From: Leucobacter komagatae
Lineage (GTDB): Bacteria > Actinomycetota > Actinomycetes > Actinomycetales > Microbacteriaceae
Direction of reading: 5' to 3'
NCBI RefSeq assembly: GCF_006716085.1
Contig: NZ_VFON01000001.1
Span: forward strand, 1,674,001-1,738,000
DNA: 64,000 bases
Shown piece after piece: positions 17,338 to 28,821 of the stretch. The notes beneath the pieces are model-generated. The model was not told the origin of the DNA, searched no databases, and worked only from the letters and a program-made list of their open reading frames with translations. The position numbers were made by a program, and so were the translations under genes. Every line of letters starts with the position of its first letter. Within the stretch, counting starts at the first letter, position 1.

Positions 17338-18087
17338 TCAGCGCGCGGCGAGCGCCAGGTGGAGGATCGGGTACGGCTGCCCGTCACCATCGAGCTCGCT
17401 GCGCCCGACTTCTTCGAAGCCGCGGCTCACGTAGAAGCCGTGAGCACCCGGATTCTGCTCGTTGACGTCAACCCTGGTCACGCCGAGTCGCTCGATCGCG
17501 TGGGCAAGCAGCGCGCTCCCCACCCCAGTACCACGCGCGGAGTCGTCAACGAAGAGCATCTCGAGGCCACCCTCGGCAACCCCCGCGAACCCGACGGCCA
17601 CCCCGCCGCGCTCGGCGACAACGAGCGTCACGGCCGGGAAGTACGCTGCGGCAAGGTTCCCCTCAATGCGCGCAAAGTCACCCTCAGCGAGGAAGTCGTG
17701 GGTCGCGCGCACCGCGCTTCGCCAAATATCGACGAGCGCCGGGTACTCGTCGGGCCCGAGCGCGGGCCGGATCGCCAGGCGGGCATCGCCCGCCTGCACG
17801 GCGTCACTGTGCACGGCGAGCTCGTGCTCAATGAACGCTGCGACGAGGGCGCGGTAGGCGGCCTCGACGACCTCCGGCGACGCCCCGCGCTCGACCGCGA
17901 GCCCGCGGACCTTGCTGATCACCTGCTCGACCCGGTCTGGCGCCCGCACCGCTTGCTCGTCGCTCTTTAGAGCCCCCGCGGCCTCGACCCAGCGCTGTCG
18001 GTTCGCGATGAGCTCGACGATCTGGCCGTCGAGCGCGTCGATGGCGGCTCGGACGTCGTGCAGCGTTGCGGTTTTGGGGTCGTTCAT
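17338..18087 (-). CDS. Chorismate mutase (AroQ) fused to GNAT acetyltransferase
   Basis: This 249-residue protein joins two catalytic domains. Residues 1-92 form an AroQ-class chorismate mutase with R13, R30, K41 and E54 in positions matching the catalytic Arg, Arg, Lys and Glu, and a terminal helix with an acidic residue instead of Gln. Such enzymes convert chorismate to prephenate, or act as isochorismate pyruvate lyase homologues. Residues about 105-249 form a GNAT domain with RGTGVGSALL (acetyl-CoA binding) and YVSRGFEEVG, like YjaB/YiaC acetyltransferases. Fusion to a GNAT is unusual and the linked role is unknown. Confidence 0.85.
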   Translation of the reverse strand: MNDPKTATLHDVRAAIDALDGQIVELIANRQRWVEAAGALKSDEQAVRAPDRVEQVISKVRGLAVERGASPEVVEAAYRALVAAFIEHELAVHSDAVQAGDARLAIRPALGPDEYPALVDIWRSAVRATHDFLAEGDFARIEGNLAAAYFPAVTLVVAERGGVAVGFAGVAEGGLEMLFVDDSARGTGVGSALLAHAIERLGVTRVDVNEQNPGAHGFYVSRGFEEVGRSELDGDGQPYPILHLALAAR

Positions 18088-18107
18088 TCCTCCAGATTAT
18101 CGTGAGC

Positions 18108-18146
18108 GCTCCCGAACTTCGGGAGCAACGGTAGCGCCAGCGCTAC
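18108..18146. repeat. Two adjacent short hairpins between divergent genes
   Basis: An 8-bp dyad (GCTCCCGA/TCGGGAGC, 3-base loop) is followed five bases later by a 6-bp dyad (GTAGCG/CGCTAC, 4-base loop). They lie in the divergent promoter region of the CM-GNAT and GT2 genes. Role unknown. Confidence 0.4.
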
Positions 18147-18191
18147 CCCCAGGCTCGCTTCGGGGCCATCGCGCTGCGACCTCGTTCGCGA

Positions 18192-18956
18192 ATGAATGGA
18201 ATAGTGACACATTCGCCGATTCCCGCTGAACCGACAGGCCCGACCGTCTCGGTCGTGATCCCAATACACAATGAAGCGCGGATCATCGAGCGCTGCCTTG
18301 ACGCGCTCGTGTCGCAGACGGCGCCTGCCGACGAGATCATCGTCGTTGACAACGGGTGCAGCGACGGAAGCGCAGAGATCGCGCGCCGCTTCCCCGGGGT
18401 TCGCGTCGTGACTGAGCCCCGACGGGGCGTGACCTTCGCACGCACCACCGGCTTCGACGCGGCGCGCTCCGACGTCATCGCCCGGATTGACGCCGACACC
18501 GTCGTGCCACCCGACTGGGTCGCGCGTATTCGCACGGACTTTCGCGACCCGAGCCTCGACGGCCAGGGCGGGAGTGCCGCGATCGCCGAGCTCTCCCCCG
18601 GTCATCGCCTCTGGTTCGGGTGGTGGTACCGCGGGTTTCGAGTCTGGCATGAGCGCAGCATCGGGGTGAGCCCAATGCTCTACGGCTTCAACAGCGCGCT
18701 TCGCCGCGACGCGTGGCAGAAGGCGCGGCACCTCATCGAGCTCGGGGACGCGCAGGTGAGCGAGGACGTGGACGTCACGATCGCGCTCCTGAGAACCGGG
18801 CACCGGCTCCGCTACGCACCGACCCTCGTCGTGCAAGCCCGGCTGTTTCGCTCCATCGACCGGAAGAAGCTCAGCCGGTACTACGAAACCGACAGCATGA
18901 CCCTCGCGAGGCACCGCTACGGCAACCGAACCCGGTGGTCGGGGCGCATCACGTGA
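18192..18956 (+). CDS. Glycosyltransferase family 2
   Basis: This 254-residue GT-A transferase has an N-terminal Rossmann-like fold starting SVVIPIHNEARIIERCLDAL, then VDNGCSDGSAEIA, and a DxD-like IDADTVVPP near residue 98. GT2 enzymes transfer a sugar from a nucleotide sugar, often to a lipid or polymer. Like many short GT2s it lacks C-terminal membrane helices. It overlaps the flippase-like gene by four bases, so the two are coupled. Together they suggest assembly and membrane handling of a glycolipid or cell-wall glycan; the product is not predictable. Confidence 0.85.
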   Translation: MNGIVTHSPIPAEPTGPTVSVVIPIHNEARIIERCLDALVSQTAPADEIIVVDNGCSDGSAEIARRFPGVRVVTEPRRGVTFARTTGFDAARSDVIARIDADTVVPPDWVARIRTDFRDPSLDGQGGSAAIAELSPGHRLWFGWWYRGFRVWHERSIGVSPMLYGFNSALRRDAWQKARHLIELGDAQVSEDVDVTIALLRTGHRLRYAPTLVVQARLFRSIDRKKLSRYYETDSMTLARHRYGNRTRWSGRIT

Positions 18957-20014
18957 GCGCCGGCTGGGCACGCTCGCCCAGGTTCTGGATCAGCGGGATC
19001 GCCCTCTGCCTCGTCGCCGGGATCGTCGCGGCCGCGTGGCCGACGGTCGTAGACGCCGCCCGCAGCCTCCCGCTCGTGAATCCGTGGATCATGGCGCTGC
19101 TCGTCCCCGTCCAGCTCTTGAGCTTCGCCGTCACCGGGGAGGCACTCTTTTCGTGCTTGCGCGCCAGGGGCGAGCTGCGCGGGATGCGCCCGTTCACGGC
19201 GATGCGGATGTCGCTCGAGTTCAACTTCGCGAACCACATGCTGCCGTCGGGCGGCGCCGCCGGCATCACGTACGCGAGCTGGAAGCTCTCGGGCATGGGG
19301 GTTCCCGCGGCGAAGGGCACCCTCGCGCAGCTCGCGCGCTTCGCGGTGACATTCGTGTCGTTCAGTCTCATGCTGCTCGCCGCGGCGACCTGGCTGGCCA
19401 CTAGCGGCCAGGGCACACCCCTCATAATGTGGTCAGCCGCGGGGGTCGGTGCGCTCGCGCTCGCGGCGACAGGTGGGGGCGTGCTGCTCTTGCGCCGCCG
19501 CCGACCTCTGCACCGCTTCGCCGGAGTGGTTGTGCGGGTCGCCAACTGGGGTGGCCGAGTCATCGGCAGGCCGGCAGGCGTGCGGACGGAGAATGTCGTG
19601 CGCTTCTTCGATGGGCTGCATGTCGAACTCATGGAGATCCTGCGCTCGCCGCGCGCCCTCCGCGCACCGTTCGCCTGGTCGTTCCTCGTGCACGTCTGCG
19701 ATGCCGGCCTGTTCTGGGTCGCGCTCGCCGCCTTCGGCATGCGCGCCGACCCCGCACTCGTCTTCGTCGCCTACGGCCTCGCGACGGTCGTGAGCATGGT
19801 CGTGACGACCCCGAACGGCGTTGGCGGGTACGAGGTGGTGATGATCGGCCTACTCGCGTCGGGCGGGCTGCCGAACGCGCTTGTTCTGGCGGCGATCACG
19901 CTCGCTCGCGCGATCCTGCTCGTCGGCACGATCGCCTTCGGGTGGGCGTTCTACCAGCACAGCGTGGCGCGGGGCGGTCGGCGGGCAGCGCTCGCACCGG
20001 GCCGCGACGGCTAG
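18953..20014 (+). CDS. Lysylphosphatidylglycerol synthase TM-like flippase (UPF0104)
   Basis: This 353-residue membrane protein has about eight hydrophobic segments and a motif NHMLPSGGAAGITY, the hallmark of the lysyl-phosphatidylglycerol synthase transmembrane (flippase-like) family. It also carries TTPNGVGGYE near residue 285, which is conserved in the family. The GTG start at 18953 overlaps the GT2 stop (GTGA). An upstream in-frame extension would run through the GT2 gene and is rejected. Such proteins are thought to move lipid-linked molecules across the membrane. Confidence 0.82.
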   Translation: MSAGWARSPRFWISGIALCLVAGIVAAAWPTVVDAARSLPLVNPWIMALLVPVQLLSFAVTGEALFSCLRARGELRGMRPFTAMRMSLEFNFANHMLPSGGAAGITYASWKLSGMGVPAAKGTLAQLARFAVTFVSFSLMLLAAATWLATSGQGTPLIMWSAAGVGALALAATGGGVLLLRRRRPLHRFAGVVVRVANWGGRVIGRPAGVRTENVVRFFDGLHVELMEILRSPRALRAPFAWSFLVHVCDAGLFWVALAAFGMRADPALVFVAYGLATVVSMVVTTPNGVGGYEVVMIGLLASGGLPNALVLAAITLARAILLVGTIAFGWAFYQHSVARGGRRAALAPGRDG

Positions 20015-20712
20015 CCCGCCCCGAACGCGGCCTGCACGCCCGGTTCTCGGAGCGTGCGCAGCGACCGCACCGCAGCGAGCCCGAGTTCAGCCTCGCCACG
20101 GGGGCCCGTCACCCGCAGCACCCCAACGGAAGGGTTCCACGAGACAACCTGCAGCGTGGCGCCAGGGCGAAGGCTGTGCCCATCGAGTGTGCGCAGCACG
20201 GCCTTCGACGCCGAGACAACACGCGAAATCCTCGCGTGCGCGGTGCTCGCGGTCATGAGCGGCCCGTCGAGCAGCGCGGGCACAGTTCCGTCGAGGCGCG
20301 GGATCGGCTCGCCATACGGGTCGAACTCGGGCGAACCGAGCCGCTGCGCCGCAAGAGTCATGAAGCGGTCGGTCACTGCCACTTCAAGGCCCTCTGCGTC
20401 GTCAGACAGCTCGGGCCAGGGGTAGTCGAACAGCTCGGCGAGCACGCACCGCAACTGCCTGTGCACCCGCACGGCGCGCAGCGCGTCGCGCTTCCCCTCA
20501 GGGGTGAGCGCGACGGCACCATAGCGCTCATGTTCGACGAGGCCCCGCGACGCGAGCCGCTTGATTCTGTCCGACACCGTTCCCGGCGTGTGGCCGAGGC
20601 TCCGCGCGAGACGGGACACCGTCACAGGGTGTTCGCTGAGTTCTGGGATCGTCCAGATTGCGCGGAGGAAGCGAGTGTCTGGCGCTGACCGCGGGCTCGC
20701 GCCGGCAGTCAT
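20011..20712 (-). CDS. DtxR/MntR-family metalloregulator-like protein (altered metal site)
   Basis: This 233-residue protein has an N-terminal winged helix (about 10-75: LARSLGHTPGTVSDRIKRLASRGLVEHE) and a dimerisation/metal domain. In the usual family the segment reads E-A-E/C-x-x-L-E-H and a C/D-P-H-G motif. Here it reads DDAEGLEVAVTDRF and DPYGEPIP, so the conserved His metal ligand is Val and the second motif has Tyr for His. The first His (VHRQLR) is kept. It may have an altered metal response or none. The start overlaps the PEPCK-like stop by four bases, so it is the downstream partner of that gene. It probably regulates the operon or manganese homeostasis. Confidence 0.8.
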   Translation of the reverse strand: MTAGASPRSAPDTRFLRAIWTIPELSEHPVTVSRLARSLGHTPGTVSDRIKRLASRGLVEHERYGAVALTPEGKRDALRAVRVHRQLRCVLAELFDYPWPELSDDAEGLEVAVTDRFMTLAAQRLGSPEFDPYGEPIPRLDGTVPALLDGPLMTASTAHARISRVVSASKAVLRTLDGHSLRPGATLQVVSWNPSVGVLRVTGPRGEAELGLAAVRSLRTLREPGVQAAFGAG

Positions 20713-22556
20713 CTCGCGTCGTCACTCCCACCCGCGGCCAGCGCTGCGGCAACGCGGTCGTGAGCGGCCCAGATCTCTGCCGGGATGTCAGGAAGCCCCG
20801 CGAGGTGCTCGTGCCGGTACCCCATCTCCTCTGCCCACCTGGGGCCGTCGACCTCCAGCAGCCGCGAAAGGTCGCCCGCGGGAAGCTCGAGGCCGGTGAG
20901 GTCGAGCTCATGAGGTTGCGGCACGACACCGACGGCAGTTCGGGTACCCGTCACCTGGCCCTCGCGGTATTGCAGCAACCAAAGGAGAGCCCTGAGGTTT
21001 TCGCGGTAGCCGGGCCACAGGTAGCGCCCCTCGTCACGCTGAAACCAGTTCACGTGGGCGAAGGCGGGCGCGACATTGAGCGCGCCGAGGACGTCGAGCC
21101 AGTGCTTGGCGTAGCGCCCCTCGGAGTACGAGAAGAATGGCCGCATCGACATGGGATCGTACCTCAGCTGCCCATCGAGCCCCTCGGCCGCGAACGTTGC
21201 CTCAGCGCCCAGCGTGAGCCCGTCGTAGACACCCTCGGCGAGGTCGTCAATCGCCCGGATCAGTGGCTCCCGATCGCGCGTGCGTCCGCCAAAGATGACG
21301 GCGTCAATCACGACCCCGTCGGGATCATCCGCATCGTCGGCGAGGTTCGGGATCCTGCTAAGTGGAATGGTGAACCGGCTGTTCGGGTGCGCCCACGGGT
21401 CGTCGCGCCGCTCTGGGCCGCGGCCCGCGATCGGGTCGCCGCGCCAGTCGAGCCAGCCTTCGACCTCGGCTGGCGGTTCGGGTGTCAAGCCTTCCCACCA
21501 CACCTCCCCCGTAATCTCGTTGTAGGCGGTGTTCGTGAAAATCGTGCCCGACCCTTCGGCGATCGCGGCCATGGCTGTCGGGTTGGTTGCGTCGTTCGTG
21601 TCTTTCGCAACGCCAAACGCCCCGTTCTCGGGGTTGATCCCGCGCAGCCGCCCCTGCTCGTCAACCCACAGCCAGGCGATGTCGTCACCGTAGAAGTCAA
21701 CGCGGTACCGTGCGCCGAGGGCATCTGGCGGAAGCGTCATCGCCAGGTTCGTCTTTCCAGAGGCGCTCGGGAACCCGCCACAGACGTGATAGGTTCGCCC
21801 GGTTTCGAGGTCGCGGATGCCGAGCAGCAGGAACTGCTCCGCGAGGAACCGCCCAGACGCCTGCCCGTCGTAGGACGCCTGCCTGAGCCCGTGAGCAATC
21901 TTCCCGAGGAGCGCATTTCCGCCGTATGCGGAGCCGAAGTGAAGGATCGTGCGTTCGTCGGCGATCGTGGCGAACAGCCGCTGATCCTCCTCCGTGCCCT
22001 GGCCGAGCGCGTCGAGCTCGCCGGTGACGTGCACCCCTCGGACGAAGAAATCGGGGTCGACAAGCCCCTCGAGATACTCGATGCCCACGCGAGCCATTCG
22101 GACCATCTGGAGCACAACCGTTCGGTCGTCTGTCAACTCGACTCCCGCGGCGTAGGGAGCGAGCGGCGTGCCAGGCGGCGCCATGAGGTAGGGCACGACG
22201 TACAGCGTCTTGCCGCGCGACGCGCCACGCATGCGCTCGGTGAGGGTGGCTCGCACTTCAGCCGCCGGCTGCCAGTTGTCGTAGCGGCCGCGGTCGGCCT
22301 CGTCCGAGGTAGCGACGACCGTGCGTGCTTCCGAACGCGCGGTGTCGTGCGGGTGGGAGCGGGCGTAGAAGCGACCTACCCCGGCCTGCCGCAGTTCGCC
22401 CGCGGCCAGAGCCTCTTCAAGCAGCCTGGCGTCGTCTGCGGCGGAGACAAGCTCGATCCTGTCGGGCTCCGTGATCTCGGCCCATTCCCGCACAAACTGC
22501 CGGACGCTCTCGTGTCGCAGCTCGGCTGGGATATGCGCGGTGGTCCAAACGGCCAT
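20709..22556 (-). CDS. Diverged GTP-type phosphoenolpyruvate carboxykinase homologue
   Basis: This 615-residue protein has the length and fold of GTP-dependent PEPCK. It keeps FGSAYGGNALLGK, GDDIAW (Mn ligand Asp292), the P-loop FPSASGKTNLAM, INPENGAFGVAKDTN and HVNWF. Compared with the rat enzyme several key residues change: the reactive P-loop Cys288 is Ser266, Mn-ligand His264 is Gln241 (RFLAEQFLLLG), Lys244 is Ile220, and Arg405 of AAMRSEAT and Arg436 of NWFRKD are Gly and Gln. It may be a low-activity or repurposed paralogue; a canonical copy may exist elsewhere. It is cotranscribed with a DtxR-like gene. Confidence 0.8.
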   Translation of the reverse strand: MAVWTTAHIPAELRHESVRQFVREWAEITEPDRIELVSAADDARLLEEALAAGELRQAGVGRFYARSHPHDTARSEARTVVATSDEADRGRYDNWQPAAEVRATLTERMRGASRGKTLYVVPYLMAPPGTPLAPYAAGVELTDDRTVVLQMVRMARVGIEYLEGLVDPDFFVRGVHVTGELDALGQGTEEDQRLFATIADERTILHFGSAYGGNALLGKIAHGLRQASYDGQASGRFLAEQFLLLGIRDLETGRTYHVCGGFPSASGKTNLAMTLPPDALGARYRVDFYGDDIAWLWVDEQGRLRGINPENGAFGVAKDTNDATNPTAMAAIAEGSGTIFTNTAYNEITGEVWWEGLTPEPPAEVEGWLDWRGDPIAGRGPERRDDPWAHPNSRFTIPLSRIPNLADDADDPDGVVIDAVIFGGRTRDREPLIRAIDDLAEGVYDGLTLGAEATFAAEGLDGQLRYDPMSMRPFFSYSEGRYAKHWLDVLGALNVAPAFAHVNWFQRDEGRYLWPGYRENLRALLWLLQYREGQVTGTRTAVGVVPQPHELDLTGLELPAGDLSRLLEVDGPRWAEEMGYRHEHLAGLPDIPAEIWAAHDRVAAALAAGGSDDAR

Positions 22557-22710
22557 GCGTCACCTCGTTCTCTCTCGTTCGCTGGACTGGGCGCGGCTCG
22601 GCACCCAAACCAGTGGAATCACAAATCACTCGATGTAGCCAACTCTAATGTTCGGTATTACGTACTTCAAACATTGGCGTGTCGTAGTTACCCTCGCCAC
22701 GATCATGTTA

Positions 22711-22757
22711 ACACTAGATGTAGTGCAAAATCCGGCACTTGGCACAACATCTAGCGA
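22711..22757. promoter_or_regulatory. Two NrdR boxes upstream of nrdI
   Basis: Box 1 (22711-22726) is ACACTAGATGTAGTGC. Box 2, read on the other strand at 22742-22757, is TCGCTAGATGTTGTGC. Both resemble the 16-bp actinobacterial NrdR consensus and their starts are 31 bp apart, which is the three-turn spacing expected for cooperative NrdR binding. They sit about 40-80 bases before the nrdI start. NrdR represses ribonucleotide reductase when dATP is high. Confidence 0.75.
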
Positions 22758-22795
22758 GCAGTGTCTCTCGCAGCAACACGGAAGGCAGGCAGCTG

Positions 22796-23287
22796 GTGAA
22801 CAGCAGACAGGCCAGAGCACACCGGGAGGCGCCACCCACCCGAGTGCTCGACAGCATCGATTCACACGACGTGGTGTTCTTCTCCAGCGTGTCTGAAAAC
22901 ACGCGCAGGTTCGTGGACCGGCTCGACCGCGCCGCGACTCGAATCCCACTCAGGCCCCGTACGGAGGGGCTGATTCGCGTCGCCAACCCTTTCGTGCTTG
23001 TGCTGCCAACCTACGGCGGGGGTGAACAGGCCGGTGCCGTGCCGAAGCAGGTCATCCACTTTCTCAATGACCCGGCGAACCGGGGCCTCATCCGAGGCGT
23101 CATCACCGCGGGAAATACCAACTTTGGCGAGCACTACTGCATCGCGGGGCCCATCATCTCGGCGAAATGCGGGGTGCCGGAGCTGTACCGATTCGAGCTT
23201 CTCGGCACCGACCGCGACGTCGCACGAGTCAACGATGGCCTCGCAGAGTTCTGGCAGCGCACGCACCACCCATCGGTGACCAGCTGA
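22796..23287 (+). CDS. nrdI: Class Ib ribonucleotide reductase activating flavodoxin NrdI
   Basis: This flavodoxin-like protein helps assemble the dimanganese-tyrosyl radical of NrdF. The diagnostic start of Nrd[19 protein letters not shown], is at residues about 25-42. Downstream, [21 protein letters not shown] and [19 protein letters not shown] are family signatures for FMN binding. The GTG at 22796 is the likely start, with GGAAGG about 10 bases before it. It leaves an unusual extension of about 24 residues before the conserved core. It heads the nrdI-nrdE-nrdF operon below the NrdR boxes. No nrdH precedes it. Confidence 0.93.
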   Translation: MNSRQARAHREAPPTRVLDSIDSHDVVFFSSVSENTRRFVDRLDRAATRIPLRPRTEGLIRVANPFVLVLPTYGGGEQAGAVPKQVIHFLNDPANRGLIRGVITAGNTNFGEHYCIAGPIISAKCGVPELYRFELLGTDRDVARVNDGLAEFWQRTHHPSVTS

Positions 23288-23342
23288 GGCCCGGGCACTC
23301 CCCACTTTTACTCCCCACCCCACCCGACGAAAGGCACGACCA

Positions 23343-27190
<3,848 letters not shown>

Positions 27191-27201
27191 TCAGCACGCA
27201 G

Positions 27202-27240
27202 GAGGGGCGCCGCGCAATTCATATCGTGGCGCCCCTCTTT
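27202..27240 (+). terminator. Rho-independent terminator of nrd operon
   Basis: GAGGGGCGCC (27202-27211) and GGCGCCCCTC (27228-27237) form a perfect 10-bp stem with a 16-base loop followed by TTT. It follows the FMN reductase stop by 12 bases and could also terminate the opposing amine oxidase transcript. Confidence 0.85.
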
Positions 27241-27286
27241 CGTACAGGGCCTCGCTTGTCGTTCGCTGCCGGGGCGGCCCAAGGGC

Positions 27287-28756
27287 CTACAGGTGCTTCA
27301 GGAGTTCATCGGCCTGGTCGACGCCTGACACATATGACGCCGTCACCGTGCTCGTGCGCATCCCCGCCCAGAACAGTACGTCATCGGTCGGCGCGGACAT
27401 GTCCTTCTCGTTGCCGCCGTGCCCGTAGGCTCCCCAGCTGAAGGGCTCGTTCGCCCAGTCAGTCATGAGAGCCTTCTTGTACTGCAGCCCGGAGTCGCCC
27501 GCGCTCTTACGCACAACGTCCAAGACCGCCTCGTACTTCTGCTCGACCGGCAGCGCGTGGAGCTCCCGAGCGGCCTCGCCCGTTTCCCAACCGACAACGA
27601 CCTGCCCGCCGTATTCAGGTTGGGCGATCGACGCGTTCCACAGCGTCGTCGGGGTGAGATCCATCGACTCCGCGTAGCCCCAGGTCGCGCTGCCGTCGGG
27701 AGTGAACACCTGCCCTTCGAATTCGAGCAGGCACTTGAAGATATGGCTGTACTGGAATTCGTCGAATGCCACCCACTTGCGGTCGGGAAGCCCGGCGGAG
27801 AAATCGATGTCCCTGCGCTGCATGACCCCGGCTGGAACTGCCATGATGACGCGGCGGGCCGACATGGTGCCCTGCGATGTGAACAGCTCCACCCCGCTTT
27901 TCGAGTGCTGCACTTCTTCAACCACCGTGTCGAGGAATACGGGAATGTCGTCGGCGATAAAGGTCAGCAGCTGGTCGTACCCGCCAATGATCTTGTAGTC
28001 GCCGTCGTTGCGCTTCGGGTCGTCCGCGTCGAGCTTCTCGGGCTCGGGCGCCTCTTCGGGGTGCAGGGAGTATCGAATGCACGCTGTCAGTACCTCGCCG
28101 ACCGCGGCCGCATCGGTCGCGTACAGCGGTTCCGCGTCGTCGGTCAGCAGGTATCGGAGCCCACTCGGGATGTTGTCGGGCGCAATACCCAGTCGGGCTA
28201 GGTAGGCGTCGGCTTTCTCCCGCGGCAGCGCCTCGGGCAGCGGCTGGCCCTCCCCCGCGAGGTCGAACTTCACGAGGCCGTCTGGGATGCCCGCGGGGAA
28301 TGCCCACGACGCTGGCGCGTCAGGGGCGTGCCACGCGTGGGAAGGAGCGTTGTCGTCGGCGTCGTTCAAGCGAATGTAGTTCTTGGCGAACATCCGCATG
28401 TCGAACCCGGCCTCCTTGATCCAGGGGTAGGTGTCGGCGTAGGGGCCACCGTGCACGAGCTCGCAGCCCCGCTCCACCGGGATCCCCATCGACGTGCGAT
28501 CGGTGAACATGCGCCCACCGATCCTGTCCCTGGCCTCAACGATCGCCACCCGAAGGCTCGGGTTCTGGTCGACGAGGCGCCGGGCCGCGCCGATCCCGGC
28601 CGACCCTGCGCCTACGACGATGACGTCCCAGTTCTCGCCGCGCTCGTCAGCTCCGGCTCGCCGGGTGATGACGTTGCCCGCGATGATTCCTGCGGTGGCG
28701 AGGCCCGCGACCGCGGCTGCCCCGACTAAGAGGCTTCGACGTGAGACGTCAGCCAT
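27287..28756 (-). CDS. Tat-exported flavin amine oxidase
   Basis: This 489-residue FAD enzyme oxidises an amine or amino acid outside the cell membrane, yielding aldehyde or keto acid, ammonia and peroxide. The N-terminus has the twin-Arg motif SRRSLLVG with a hydrophobic core. The Rossmann FAD site DVIVVGAGSAGIGAARRL is near residue 45. GCELVHG and the C-terminal FWAGM-type segment fit the monoamine-oxidase family. The ATG at 28756 follows AAAGGAG. It is downstream of an MFS transporter in the same direction, with an intercistronic hairpin between. Substrate unknown. Confidence 0.88.
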   Translation of the reverse strand: MADVSRRSLLVGAAAVAGLATAGIIAGNVITRRAGADERGENWDVIVVGAGSAGIGAARRLVDQNPSLRVAIVEARDRIGGRMFTDRTSMGIPVERGCELVHGGPYADTYPWIKEAGFDMRMFAKNYIRLNDADDNAPSHAWHAPDAPASWAFPAGIPDGLVKFDLAGEGQPLPEALPREKADAYLARLGIAPDNIPSGLRYLLTDDAEPLYATDAAAVGEVLTACIRYSLHPEEAPEPEKLDADDPKRNDGDYKIIGGYDQLLTFIADDIPVFLDTVVEEVQHSKSGVELFTSQGTMSARRVIMAVPAGVMQRRDIDFSAGLPDRKWVAFDEFQYSHIFKCLLEFEGQVFTPDGSATWGYAESMDLTPTTLWNASIAQPEYGGQVVVGWETGEAARELHALPVEQKYEAVLDVVRKSAGDSGLQYKKALMTDWANEPFSWGAYGHGGNEKDMSAPTDDVLFWAGMRTSTVTASYVSGVDQADELLKHL

Positions 28757-28791
28757 GAACACTCCTTTGTTGTTCGGTCTCGTGACGGTGT

Positions 28792-28818
28792 GCGTGCGCG
28801 GCGGTCAGCCGCGCACGC
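28792..28818 (-). other. Intercistronic hairpin between MFS and amine oxidase
   Basis: GCGTGCGCGGC (28792-28802) and GCCGCGCACGC (28808-28818) form an 11-bp perfect stem with a 5-base loop, four bases after the MFS stop. It has no U-tract, so it is better read as an mRNA-processing or attenuation element than a full terminator. Confidence 0.5.
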
Positions 28819-28821
28819 TGC

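Noticed and set aside
18713..18952. N-terminal extension of the flippase-like protein
   Set aside because: It runs through the GT2 gene; the GTG at 18953 gives the usual overlap and a membrane-helix start.
20658..22754. 698-codon plus-strand ORF opposite the PEPCK-like gene
   Set aside because: Arg/Val/Gly-rich shadow of the real minus-strand coding sequence.
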